19,717 bases of DNA from Rhynchonema sp. JSB1_4 (taxonomy: Eukaryota > Nematoda > Chromadorea > Monhysterida > Xyalidae). Below the pieces are notes generated by a model. That model worked only from the letters and a program-made list of their open reading frames with translations. It ran no database searches and was not told where the DNA came from. This document shows positions 8,701 through 18,236 of this stretch, piece by piece. A program made the position numbers and the translations under genes. The DNA lies in contig JASAMV010006612.1 in NCBI GenBank assembly GCA_030248065.1, forward strand, positions 1 through 19,717, read 5' to 3'. The stretch's first letter is position 1; the number at the start of each line of letters is the position of its first letter.

Positions 8701-10904
8701 CAAAGTGACATGAGCTGATGGACGGACTATGCAAACATACTGTTTGGGTCATAAATAATGATGGGGCTACAATTCAAAAGAACGTCATCAAAAGTGTGAC
8801 CCACCAATCGAGCAAGTAACCGGTGTCTCCCAAGTGTTGGGTGCGATGCAAGCAATCTGATGCCTCATCAGCTCGGGATGACCATCGAGCACTTCATATA
8901 CCCACTCATTGCCCGTTTGGTGACAAAAGTAATCGATTTTGTGAGTTCCAGTCACCGGATCCAAAATACTTTCTGCATAGTAACCGATACCTCCGGGCCA
9001 AGAGCTGCATCCTGAAATGTATGTACAGCACGGTACAAATGAGGCGTTGGTATATTTCATTCAGAACGGGTAACAAAAACGAACGCGTGCGCAGGTCGTT
9101 ACAGCAAAACTTAGTGAACCGAATTTCAACACAAAATAGATCGTTTGTGCTTCCGATTATTGATCGTGGTACCGGAGAATCCCCCTGAATAACCCCCAAA
9201 ATGTGGGATTATTTTGGGGTACTTTCCGAATAGCAACCCTACGGCCTTTTATCTACGTATCTTCATACACAGTGGGATTGTTTGGCATAATTTTTATTTT
9301 CAGATCTCGAAGCAGAGAAGTAAATCCCGAATGATTCACTCAGGACGGATCATCTCAGGTGCTACATACTTCTATGTGTATATCGTCTGCTTGTTATCGT
9401 AGTGGTGCGTGTGAACTGAGATTATTGAACACTTATGAGCTCAAAGTTTCCTCCAACCTGGTGCAGGTGTGACGCAGGTGTACGTGGTGAACGTGGCATC
9501 AGGCACGCAGAACTGTCCGGTTGTGCAAGGTTCTGGATGACATGGATGAGACCCTGCCAAAGTAGACATAAATGTCCCAATTAATGTTCACATAGACAAA
9601 CAGGTTATCAAGCACAACTAAACTGTATTCGCAAACTTGGCCATAATTGTAGTTCACAAATGGTCGCACTCCATTCGCATTACAGAAATAATGTGCCGTG
9701 GTGAACATCCGCCTATCCCAATCGTAACTAACCCCACCTGTGTTCAAGGACTGAATAAGGGGTTGTTGTCTGCCTTTACAAGTTCAACAGTGGTACGCAA
9801 ACCAACCATCTACGGTGTTGCTGGTGGCGAGAAAATTTGGATCCCATATCGTTGCATTTATGTTAGTCGAGTTCCACTGTTTCAAGCTGACAAGGGCGGG
9901 CTGCCCCGATCCAACCTGGCAAAAACGAACAACTCTTTCATCTAAATTCCACACTTCGCTTTGTTGAGTAATGTTTCAACAAACCTTGTATGTTTTCCAG
10001 ATTGTGTGCCAGTTGGCCAAACGTTCGCCGTACTTTACAGATTCGCCCACCTTTTTTACACCCAGCGACGTGCTATGATAGATGCCGTACGCCCCGTTAT
10101 CCGTCGGCTGTGACCGATTTTAAACAGCAGTGAAAAACAGCTGGGAAAGCATGCGAGAAATGACAACGAAGAAAACAGCGAAGAAACAGCGCTGTGACGA
10201 TTATAACACCGGTAAAGAAGGGTGGGTGGTGTGAAAGACAATTCTTTCTGGAAGCGAATTGCGCCATCCGCTAGCTGTTAATTTTATATTTTTGTTATTA
10301 CATACCAAATTGCAGGCAATCAAGTTCAACAGCGTGAGGTTGTCGGATGTGATCGGTCGACCTCGGCCGAGTGCTCCACCGTAATCCGGACAGTCGGTTT
10401 GAGTGATTACTGTAGCGGTTATCAGTGTGTAGTTATGCGCATAGCACACATCGTCGATAAACATGTGGGGTACGGTAAGGGCCGAGCATTCTGATTCGAT
10501 CGCTGAAACCCAATTGACGGTTTTGCGAACGCCGCGCGTGATCATTATTGTAAAGTTTAACGATTGTTTCTCTGTGAAATCGCATGGCCTGGCGCATTCG
10601 CACTGACGGTGTTTTGGCGGTGGCCGTCTGTGAAATTGGCCATGAACTCACATTCATAAACATCAATCAGCCATCCTGAGCACTAAGAGCAGTGCATGCG
10701 TTCTAATCATCGCTTTTCGATTGCCAAGTCTGATGCGATTTCGCTGTATATCACAGTTCTATCATATAGCTCCATCCCTGCAGCGCTAACCCTTGTCGTG
10801 CTCAGTGCGCTCCATAAAAGATAAACATCGGTCATAACGAAAAAAAGCTAACTGGCGTCCGCCACTGAAACCAGACATGCGATGATCATGCAATGCCATT
10901 CCAT
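5787..10904 (-). CDS. Secreted multidomain EGF/sushi (CCP) protein, 14 exons
   Basis: Exons in transcript order: 10904-10853, 10675-10562, 10502-10306, 10107-9985, 9915-9789, 9737-9624, 9553-9458, 9011-8805, 8379-8140, 7808-7596, 6950-6838, 6730-6619, 6540-6442, 5959-5787. All junctions are GT-AG and in phase, giving 1,980 nt and 659 residues. MEWH, a hydrophobic run and ADA (1-17) form a signal peptide. Residues 18-243 are Cys-rich and unassigned. An EGF-like module (about 244-275: PC..EPC..G.FC....YTC) fills one exon. Four CCP modules follow (about 276-343, 345-423, 425-493, 496-566), each with four Cys and the Trp before the last; the first three are single exons with phase-1 introns on both sides, the usual CCP arrangement, and the fourth spans two exons. 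The last 90 residues hold four more Cys and no membrane segment. CCP/EGF proteins act in adhesion or complement-like recognition outside the cell; the role here is unknown. Least certain are the donors at 10561, 9788, 9623 and 6618. Confidence 0.85.
6231..6336. repeat. Two-unit imperfect tandem repeat
   Basis: Two adjacent units (6231-6280 and 6281-6336) share CTTGGTG, CGGA(A)CGGTTG, TTTTTATT.ATCT and ATTCTAACC, separated by the same spacing apart from a small insertion in the second. They lie in the 482-nt intron between exons 13 and 14 of the sushi gene. Confidence 0.6.
6992..7554. mobile_element. MITE, family 2, copy a (long form)
   Basis: Terminal inverted repeats of about 85 bp start AGTCCGTCC, continue through GTTGCTGCTGG and GTTCCCTTCCTCCACGTTCT, and end near AATGAAAGAGAAATTG. 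Copies at 8401-8728 and 13237-13561 share ends and AT-rich core. This copy is about 235 bp longer, with extra sequence at roughly 7225-7460 that includes a GAATTT triple repeat. It fills most of the 645-nt intron between exons 10 and 11 of the sushi gene. There is no coding capacity and no clear target duplication. Confidence 0.85.
7873..8129. mobile_element. Foldback MITE, family 1, copy 2
   Basis: Same structure as the element at 812-1064: TTGAGTTATGCTTGTCCATT at the left end, AACTCCAGCTTTA at the right, and a central stem with TTTCGGCCAGCGTGAAAG facing its complement. It occupies most of the 331-nt intron between exons 9 and 10 of the sushi gene, ending about 10 nt from the donor. Confidence 0.85.
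8401..8728. mobile_element. MITE, family 2, copy b
   Basis: A 328-bp element with the AGTCCGTCC...GGACGGACT termini and the same AT-rich core as copies a and c (GGATTGAATTCGAT, AATGGATAAAAC, GGAGCAAAAA). It lies in the 425-nt intron between exons 8 and 9 of the sushi gene, with 21 nt between its end and the first base of exon 9. Confidence 0.85.
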
Positions 10905-11417
10905 GTTGCTATCCCAGCAAACACAAACAAAATGCTGCTTTCCAATTTTATTGCGTATGACAGATTTCGTTCGCCGATGTCGACAATGTTCCGGGAAGAA
11001 TAAAACTTGCAAAAAAACATGAGCAGAACACTTTATGATCAATATTAGAATTCCATTGTCCGTACTCTATACGTATTATAAATGTGAATGATTGCAATGC
11101 TCTCAGTTCCATATGGGTATTATAAAGCTATAGGCCGTTGCATATCAATGAACAATAACCATTATGGCAACAAGCTGCATTTTGTGATGTTGTTTTAGTT
11201 TGCTAGGCTTTCGAAGTTGAGGACATGCAGTATAAACTGCAGTACCCACAGGCCACAGTTTATCGAGGTTAACACCTTGGTTCCCGTGTCTTTCTTGCGC
11301 TTAGGCCTAAGAGATAACTTTTGTTTGAGGCTAAACTTGACCTAATCCTCCAAAGTGGCCTCAGTTCAAGTTTAAATCTCTCTGCTGCGAACAAACTTTA
11401 CCATTACCAATCACATC
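10905..11417. other. intergenic, likely 5' flank of the sushi gene
   Basis: Upstream of the sushi-gene start codon (10904, - strand). AT-rich. I see no strong core promoter motif and no further coding exon. Confidence 0.4.
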
Positions 11418-11744
11418 ATGAGGTTTTTGTATAAGGCATACATACGCACATCTCTGTGTGCCGAACGTTTTCATTACCTCGACATTTTAATTCTGGCTAA
11501 CTGTTTAGTCGTTAACGCAAATCGTCAATTCTGGTCGCCCATGGAGGCAGCCCTAAATGAGCGCGAGCAATATACACATGACACAGGGCTGGACTTGACG
11601 TCGAGTGCTGACGAAGTATGTAGACGACATGGATATAAGCCTGAACTCAAAGCCTATCAGCTGCTGCTTTCATGTTCTGATGCTCCTTTTGTCATTGGTC
11701 ATGTGTATCAAACAAAGGCAGCTCCGAGCTTATTTGATCGATGA
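11418..11744 (+). CDS. doubtful 108-codon ORF
   Basis: Opens with ATG and carries a short hydrophobic run (YLDILILANCLVV) around residues 20-35, followed by a hydrophilic stretch and two more Cys. I recognise no family and see no splice partners. It may be chance; it is listed because it has a true ATG, reasonable composition and little competition from the other strand. Confidence 0.2.
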   Translation: MRFLYKAYIRTSLCAERFHYLDILILANCLVVNANRQFWSPMEAALNEREQYTHDTGLDLTSSADEVCRRHGYKPELKAYQLLLSCSDAPFVIGHVYQTKAAPSLFDR

Positions 11745-12190
11745 TTGTGGTGGTTCGAGTTTAGTTACTGTTGGTTGAGCCGAATCATATGACTCGGCTG
11801 TTGCCAAGCAAACATGCGGGCTCGGTCCGTGCTAACAAACATCGGGCCGCAGCAAAATAGACGCGCAATTTGGCTTCGAAAATTTTGACTTGACGGTGCT
11901 TGTGTTGTGTATTTAGCATTGGTTGGAGTGTTGTGGTGGCTGTGGGAATTTCCGCCAGGCAGCCTAAAAATGAGACAATATCGAAGGTTCAGGGCTTGTC
12001 GTAATGCAAAACAGTCACTTGTTATGCGCAAACATTATTGGATAAACAAATGTTATCGATTTTTTTGATTTTTTTGAATTCTTTTAACAATCAGTGTTTG
12101 TTCCGGACCACAAGAATGTCGGTTCTCACACCGCGTGGAATTTCCGAAACGGTTAATCGTCAGTTGAGTGTAAAGGTCGGCGAATCGAGA
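11745..12190. other. intergenic, no gene seen
   Basis: Short overlapping open frames only. No repeat family from elsewhere in the window is recognised here. Confidence 0.5.
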
Positions 12191-12285
12191 GCTCGGTCGG
12201 TGTAAGTTCGGTGTAGACATGAAGCATTGCCTCTGCTGTCAACGTGGAATGATTCATGTTTACACCAAACTGACCCCAACCGAGC
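12191..12285. repeat. Imperfect foldback
   Basis: Arms 12191-12223 and 12253-12285 are inverted copies agreeing at about 27 of 33 positions (GCTCGG..GG.GT.AGTT.GGTGTA.ACATGAA) around a 29-nt loop. Probably the core of another small foldback element. Confidence 0.65.
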
Positions 12286-12402
12286 CTTCGATCGAGCTAA
12301 CACAGCATTCACCAAACTGACGTTTCGTACATATCACACAATGTGAACAACTGCTGAAATTGAATTGATGTATACACCTAATCAAATTAGAAACGCTAAT
12401 TA

Positions 12403-12678
12403 ATGTACATGGCACCACCATCGGCGGAGAACCATTTGGGTATGAGATTGAAGAAGCGTTACGTTACTGTGCATAATGTGGTTTGGCGTGTAGACCCACA
12501 GCGTGTGCGAACCCGAGAATATTATGCGTTCGCTGCAAGGGCTGTAGACCGCACGTGGTACAGCCCTTGCAGCATGTGGTGTCGTTATACGAAACGAGAG
12601 AGAACGGTTGAGGTTAGTGGTTTAGTTCCGCATAACACCATAACAATCGTTTCTGAACCAAAAAAACAACTTGTATGA
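12403..12678 (+). CDS. doubtful 91-codon ORF, weakly FN3-like
   Basis: Starts at ATG. The segment with YYAFAARAV, then WYSPCSMW and finally TVEVSGLVPHNTITI recalls the F and G strands of a fibronectin type III module, but the fold is incomplete and I would not rely on it. The ORF contains a perfect 15-bp inverted repeat (12532-12546 with 12559-12573, loop of 12 nt), which could instead mean it is repeat sequence. It could be a lone exon of an unrecognised gene. Confidence 0.25.
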   Translation: MYMAPPSAENHLGMRLKKRYVTVHNVVWRVDPQRVRTREYYAFAARAVDRTWYSPCSMWCRYTKRERTVEVSGLVPHNTITIVSEPKKQLV

Positions 12679-13236
12679 CGGTATTCTGTTCCATGAACTT
12701 TGAGCTGCTGTTACGCCGATTCAATTAATTTTGTTTAAGTTTTAATCAACAACCAATTCTCCAAAGTTATTTCAGTGGCTTGGAATATTGCTTCCTCTCG
12801 CGCTAGTTCGTCATTATCGCGGTGATTGTGAAGATTGTGTTTTTTCACGTTCATCACTGCAGTCGTTTCAGTAGGTGCCAGTACAAACAGGCACTGACAG
12901 AAACGCCGTCTGAAGAACAGCATGATCACCAGATGCTAAAAACCTGTGAAACGAGTGAAAAATTGAACTTGGAGCCGCTCTCGCTTGCTTAACGAGCCGA
13001 ATCACAACCGCTTTACATTCCATCCGCTGCAGCCCTGCATACTGCGTGATATTTTTCATTGCATGTGTGCAACTGCACTCTATAATGTCCTGACAGACAC
13101 TATCATCACCAAAAGCCCAGCTGAATATTTACATTGCGTCACCAACCAACAGAGTGTGTTACGCTGCGTGTGGTGCTTGCCGAATAACACTGCACATGCG
13201 CGCAGAACGGTGCACTGTTGGTTGGTTATGTTGTGT
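12679..13236. other. intergenic, no gene seen
   Basis: No coding exon, RNA gene or known repeat recognised; open frames are short and on both strands. Confidence 0.5.
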
Positions 13237-13561
13237 AGTCCGTCCACCGGCTCATGGCGCTTTGAGTTGCTGCTGGCTGGTTTGTTCCCTTCCTCCACGT
13301 TCTAATGAAAGAGAAATTGAGTGCGACCGATTTTGCAAAAAGAATCTAAAAATGATAAAATGCGTCGAAAATGATTGAATTCGATCAAATTTAAAATTAA
13401 ATTAAAATAAAATGGATAAAACACGTCGATTTCATTAAAAACGCAATTTAGGAGCAAAAATAATTTTTTTCGGAAACTCAATTTCTCTTTCATTAGGACG
13501 TGGAGGAAGGGAACAAGTCGGCCAGCAGCATCGCAAAGTGACATGAGCTGATGGACGGACT
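13237..13561. mobile_element. MITE, family 2, copy c
   Basis: A 325-bp element with the same AGTCCGTCC...GGACGGACT termini, about 85-bp inverted repeats and AT-rich core as the copies in the sushi-gene introns. It lies about 230 bp upstream of the F-box exon. Confidence 0.85.
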
Positions 13562-13790
13562 ATACTCATTATTGTCAACGCTGCTTGTGAAAATAAGCGG
13601 TCTATCGTCCACAGTCCGTCATATTATTTGTAATAAAGCAGAACTGTGCATTTCAAAATTGCTGAATATCCAACTCGTTTTTCGAAGAGCGCACGTTTGC
13701 GCACTCCGCAAAGCCGCACCTTTTTTGAAGTTTGTCTGTGTCGCAACGGTTTCGTACTGTATCTGGTTATCAGGTATCAGTCAATAGCAG

Positions 13791-16700
13791 TAGACTCTCT
13801 TGCCGAGTGGCCATTGGCTGGCCCGCTCCAAATGTGGCATGTATTCGGGAAGTTTGTATTCGTCCACCTTCACACACCACGTGACAAACGCAACGCATCA
13901 CTCGTGTGTCACGTATGGAATCAGCAAATGCACACCAGTCACGCTTGGACGCATGTAAAGGAGATCGTGATAGGATATTGGCAATGTAGACGATGTGGTG
14001 AAGACAAAGTGTGAAAATATTTTTTGCTGTTTCGCTGATGGTGGCCGGACAATTGAGTAAAGCACATTTGAGCAAGACCACTTTGAGCAAGTGAAAAAGA
14101 GCAGAACACTTATTTTATTCCAATGGCTTAGGCTGATTTTGGTATCAGGCTTAGGCTTAGGCCTAGGCTTATACTTAAGATTACTTTTGTGTTTGGGCTT
14201 AGGCTTAGGCTTAGGCCTATTTGTTTTTAGGTTCTGCTCTTTTGGACTCTGCTCTTTTTCACTTGCTCAACGTGGTCTTGCTCAAATGTGCTTCGCTCAA
14301 TTGCCCGTCCCCCTCGCTGATATTTTGCACCGATCGATAACTTTTTGCCAAGTTTCTTCTGGCATATTTTCCAGCCCGTGCCAGCGATCAATATGAAGGA
14401 CGCTGGTAGGAGACTCGACATTCTGTTCAACGTTAAGATCTGCCATCAAATAGACGTTGTGTGTCGTGTGGTGAGTCACTGCACACACGTGGAGCACATT
14501 GGCGTGCAAGATTGGGCAAATGCCAAGAAGGATTTCCGTCAATTGATTGACACAATGGCTGGAATGAGCTTTCCATACTTGTCGATCCTAAACATTCAAT
14601 CAGGCTGGTGCATCTTGATTTCTCCACGCTGTGGTTGTGGCCGATAGGCACTTTGGTGGGATTTGGCTCCCCTAATCAGGGTTGGGCAAAAAAACGTTTT
14701 TTTAAACGCCTAGATGACCAAAATATGCCCGCAAAAAATTGGAAAACGCTCATGTTGGGAAGAAAACGTGGCTAAATGAAGTAATTCTATGCGTCCTGAG
14801 GCAAAATAAACGGGTTTCTCAACCCTTTTCTGGCGAGTTGTTAAGAACCCATATCAGACCCGCATCATATGGGACCAACTTTGGCCGGGGTCATCACTGA
14901 AAGTCAAACTCCGTATATCGACGTATCTCGACAAAGTAAAAATTGGTCGAAAATTTTTTGAAAAAAATGGGACAAAAAATTGATTTTCCTTGATAATCAG
15001 GGTACTTTCCTTGAAAAATCAGGGAAAATCAAGCAAATTCAGGATTTAAAAAAACGAAAAACGACCCAGACGTTTTTTTTAAAAAAACTTCGTTTTTTTA
15101 AGAAAAAACGCCGTGTCGTTTTTTTGCCCAACCCCGCCCCTAATAATAACTGACCAAGCCATAACGGGGAACGTTACACTCCAAACCCGTTTGCGAACGA
15201 AAATATACTTTTTCTGACAGGGATTCGAACCCAGGTCTTCCGCCTACCGGTGCATTGCTCTCAGAAGCTGAGCTATTGTAGTGCCTGTCCCGGGACGCAC
15301 ATACTGCCTGTACATATAGTACCATTCGCATAGTGTAGTGACTAAGCTACTATGTTAACATATTCGGTCTGGTACCTCTGGAGCACAAATTGGGGTTACC
15401 TTTCACTCAGGTTCAGCGAACGCTAATGCCGTGTCACCGCTGCTTGAATCCACAGCTGATGTGCCAATAGAACTAACACTGGCTCCGTGTATCAAGATGA
15501 ATCAGGACTGGTTGCCGTTTTCGCATCGATTTCGAAGTGTTAGTTAACATAATGCATGCTGGGATTAACAGCGGGCAGGCGAAGTGGTTTTCTTCAATTT
15601 CGTGGTAGTTTCGGTACCACCCGTGCAGGGTTGGGCAAAAAAACGACGGCGTATTTTCTTAAAAAAGCGACGTTTTTTTAAAAAAAACGCCTGGGTCGTT
15701 TTTCGTTTTATTTTAAATCCTGAATTTCCTTGATTTTCCCTGATTTTTTTGGGAAAGTACCCTGATCATCAAGGAAAATCATTTTTTTTGTCCCATTTTT
15801 TTCAAAATTTTTTTGACCAATTTTTACTTTGTCGAGATACGTCGATATACGGAATTTGACTTTCAATGATGACCCCGGCCAAAGTTGGTCCCATGATGCG
15901 GGTCTGATATGGGATCTTAACAACTCGCTGGAAAAGGGTTGAAACCCGTTTATTTTGCCTCAGAACACATAGAATTACTTCATTTAACCACGTTTTCTTC
16001 CCAACTTGAGCGTTTTCCATTTTTTTGGGAGCATATTTTGGTCATCTGGGCGTTTTAAAAAAAACGTTTTTTTAAAGAATTTTTTGGAAAAAAAAAAATT
16101 TTTGCCCAACCCTGATGGTGAGTGCAGTAATGTTGGTCTGTTTCGCCCTGCTTTCGCAGACAGACCGAGGCGCCCGGGCTCGTCAGTGCGAACGCCTCTG
16201 GCAAATTTGCCTCCAAAAAGGTTCACCAGCATACTTATTGCTGGGCTGTAACATCAGTGCGTGCAAACTCAACAACAGAGGTTTCGTCACGTCTCTGTGC
16301 ACAGCGAGGGCAGAGAACCACTGCAAGCAGTGCACATAGTGAAGTCACAATGACATTCGCTACCAAGTGGGCAGGCCACCAAGATGACGGCGTACCATCA
16401 CCCCGCATGTGTGAAACTGGTCACCATTTACTGATCCTTCTCAGGGATGGAGGGCTGAGGTACCACAGCCCGCCACTCTGATGCTGGGTGTTGAACCCAG
16501 GAGAGAACAGGCCAAACACTTACAAATACACAAACAAAAGGCTTAACCTGCCAGACCGTAAGGGGCACACAAACAGACGTTGCGCGCGTGCCGCATGTAG
16601 TGTTGGGAAACAATCCCGCATTGTTGGAAACGAACCCCCTAAAGCATACCATTGTTGGCATATCAATCATATCATTTTGCTGCCCCACTCAGGTTGATCT

Positions 16701-17636
16701 GAGGTGTGTCCCAGCTGATCTGTCCGTGTTGGTGCAGAATCCACCGCAGCATCTGCGCTCGCTCGATGTCTATCACAACGACATACAGAATGTGACGGAT
16801 GCATTGAATGCACTCGTGCATGGCCAATTGGAGGAACTGTGGTTGAGACTGCGTGATACCAGTTTGAATGTGCGTCACTTTCTGTCCACCATCAATGCGG
16901 ATGTGTTCAGTGAACTGAAGGTGAATAGCCTATGCTTCAATAACACCCCAATGGACCGAATTTTTGCGCACAAAATTTCTGCCCCGACGTGGTTTTCTTG
17001 CCATTTTGGGGCGCTGCCAAGATTGATCAAAAGACATTGAACAGTGGTCGATCATTAAAATTCTGATCAAGATTTATTTTTCCAGGGAGGCTCCAATCCG
17101 CTACAATTCTCAAAATTTGTATTTTTCATCCCCTGCGTTTAATTTTTGACACGGAACTTCTCGTTCCTGTCCGTTCCACGCCCCTTTTGCCGAGTCGAGT
17201 CTGCTTTTTTCAGGCATTTCAATTCTCCGGTCAACTGTCTGATGGCCCATTTGACCTGACGTCGCTGCAGTCTCTGATCACAGATTTCGCCCGTTATCCA
17301 AAACTGAGCCATGTGTACATGACGAGCCACGAATCATTCGGTCCTGATATCACCCTGTCACGCAGTGATCTCACCACGTTGTTGGACCAGCTGCTCACAT
17401 TGGCAATCGATCGTGGCATTTTCACTTTTGCAATAAATGTTCGCACTGTTCGTTTGCCTGAAGATCAAGGTGGTGGTCAGTTGCTAGACGCCCCTCATGC
17501 CAACATGGAAGCCGCGTTGCACGCGCAGTTTGGTGATCAGGCAACGTACCGCAACTCAAACGGATGGTGGTTTGTGAATGCTCGTGGCCGCCAGATACAG
17601 ATAGACATGAATTGGTGCCTCATTGGAATTTTGTGA
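13791..17636 (+). CDS. F-box / leucine-rich-repeat-like protein gene (start unresolved)
   Basis: Exon A, about 13791 to 13954 or 13966, encodes an F-box: LHTPRDKRNASLVCHVWN followed by WTH. Exon B starts at 14375 after TTTTCCAG and encodes RRLDILFNVK and later SILNIQ strands typical of irregular leucine-rich repeats; it stays open to 14644. Exon C is 16693-16920 (LRSLDVYHNDIQ, LEELWLRLRDT) and exon D 17214-17636 ends at TGA; C to D joins in phase 0 by GT-AG. An F-box protein would be the substrate-choosing part of an SCF ubiquitin ligase, with the repeats binding the target. Problems: no start codon is visible before exon A, and no GT donor in the right phase exists near the natural end of exon B (around 14602). 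The only phase-0 consensus donor, GTGAGT at 14471, would cut exon B short. It may be a decaying copy or an alternatively spliced one. Confidence 0.65.
14047..14310. repeat. Foldback element with TTAGGC-rich centre
   Basis: Left arm (about 14047-14108) and right arm (about 14232-14310) are inverted copies with long exact stretches, including AGCACATTTGAGCAAGACCA and TTGAGCAAGTGAAAAAGAGC; the right arm has an extra block of about 18 nt. The centre (14128-14217) contains six TTAGGC units plus variants such as CTAGGC. It lies in the intron between exons A and B of the F-box gene. Confidence 0.8.
14677..15136 (+). mobile_element. hAT-type MITE with 8-bp target duplication
   Basis: Begins CAGGGTTGGGCAAAAAAACG and ends CGTTTTTTTGCCCAACCCCG, the terminal type seen in hAT elements. 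It is flanked by an exact 8-bp duplication, CCCCTAAT at 14669-14676 and 15137-15144, the hAT size. The 460-bp interior is AT-rich with no transposase. It lies in the large intron of the F-box gene. Confidence 0.9.
15215..15289 (-). repeat. tRNA-like SINE head
   Basis: On the - strand it shows a pol III A box (TAGCTCAGCTTC, 15275-15264) and an exact B box (GGTTCGAATCC, 15231-15221) at normal spacing. The ends can pair (GACAGG with CCTGTC), but after the T loop there is too little sequence for both a T stem and an acceptor stem, so it is not a working tRNA. Best read as the head of a SINE; the flanking 15145-15620 may be its body or other repeat sequence. Confidence 0.6.
15290..15625. other. 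unassigned intronic sequence, possible repeat body
   Basis: Lies between the tRNA-like segment and the second hAT-type MITE. No coding potential or internal repeat is seen. It could belong to the SINE or to a separate element. Confidence 0.35.
15626..16114 (-). mobile_element. hAT-type MITE, inverted second copy
   Basis: A 489-bp inverted copy of the element at 14677-15136, starting CAGGGTTGGGC and ending GCCCAACCCTG, the canonical complementary end. The interior aligns along its length with small indels, mostly in A/T runs. No matching 8-bp flanks are visible (CACCCGTG against ATGGTGAG), so it is old, rearranged, or carried in with neighbouring sequence. Confidence 0.85.
16115..16692. other. 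remainder of the large F-box-gene intron
   Basis: Ends in the acceptor CCCCACTCAG at 16692. Open frames on both strands have no recognised domain. A small CTGGGT/ACCCAG hairpin lies at 16484-16500. Confidence 0.4.
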
Positions 17637-17649
17637 CCGGTTTCTATTC

Positions 17650-17655
17650 AATAAA
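17650..17655 (+). terminator. AATAAA polyadenylation signal
   Basis: AATAAA hexamer 14 nt after the TGA that ends the F-box gene, directly before a family 1 element. Position suits a very short 3' UTR, with part of the 3' end probably supplied by the element. Confidence 0.45.
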
Positions 17656-17656
17656 A

Positions 17657-17850
17657 ATTAAGGCGGAGTTATACTTGTCCATAATGGGTCTTGTGGACAC
17701 GCTCGTAGACAGTTTTGGACAAACTGTCCTCTTGATGAGTTATACTTGGATGAGGACAAGTATAACTCACTATGAGGACAATCTCATGCGGACATTTGTC
17801 CACACGCAGTGTCCAAAAGTGTCCTCATGACCGGACCTCAACTCTATCAG
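17657..17850. repeat. Family 1-related foldback fragment
   Basis: Left end TTAAGGCGGAGTTATACTTG matches the family 1 terminus. The interior is packed with inverted GGACA/TGTCC motifs and a perfect 12-bp stem (GAGTTATACTTG facing its complement, about 17737-17768). The right end differs (CTCAACTCTATCAGGATCTG, resembling the inner TCAACTCTGTCA of family 1). Probably a shuffled derivative. Confidence 0.65.
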
Positions 17851-18087
17851 GATCTGAGAGAAGCATGATATGCTCAACACTGATAAGAGTCGATGGGTAG
17901 TGACGTTTCTTGCAGGGGGGTCAGGCCCCGAAATATCTCGTTTTCAGTTTACTGGCTTTTATTGTGGTTTTAATTTTAGACTCATTGTATTGATTTTGTA
18001 TTGCAGAAACTTGTTTATTTATTTTCAACCGCGGCGTCATTGCAGAAAAATCATGATTTTCTCTTTCTTTATTTTTGATGTGGGTTC

Positions 18088-18236
18088 GCTTGAGGACAAA
18101 ACGGACACGTCTGGACAGTATGGGTTGTCTACACGACCCACACTGTCCAAATGTCCTCTTGTGTTGACAAATGTCCTCAAACCCATTTGTCCACATGAGG
18201 ACAAGTACAACTCCACCTTTAGAGTTGAAATTTAAG
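18088..18236. repeat. Family 1-related foldback fragment
   Basis: Rich in GAGGACA and TGTCC motifs, with a central stem (GGACAGTATGGGT facing ACCCACACTGTCC, about 18114-18149) and a right end GGACAAGTACAACTCCACCT that matches the family 1 terminus. The left terminus is not recognisable. Confidence 0.65.

Noticed and set aside
6951..8804. MITEs acting as introners (insertions that created the introns)
   Set aside because: The splice sites lie outside the elements with 10-70 nt of other intron sequence, and the introns sit in phase 1 at module boundaries like those of the element-free introns, so the introns look older than the insertions.
15215..15289. Functional tRNA gene
   Set aside because: A and B boxes are good, but there is not enough sequence after the T loop to form both T and acceptor stems.
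15984..16251. Open frames over the second hAT-type element
   Set aside because: They are produced by A/T runs of the element and its flank and carry no protein features.
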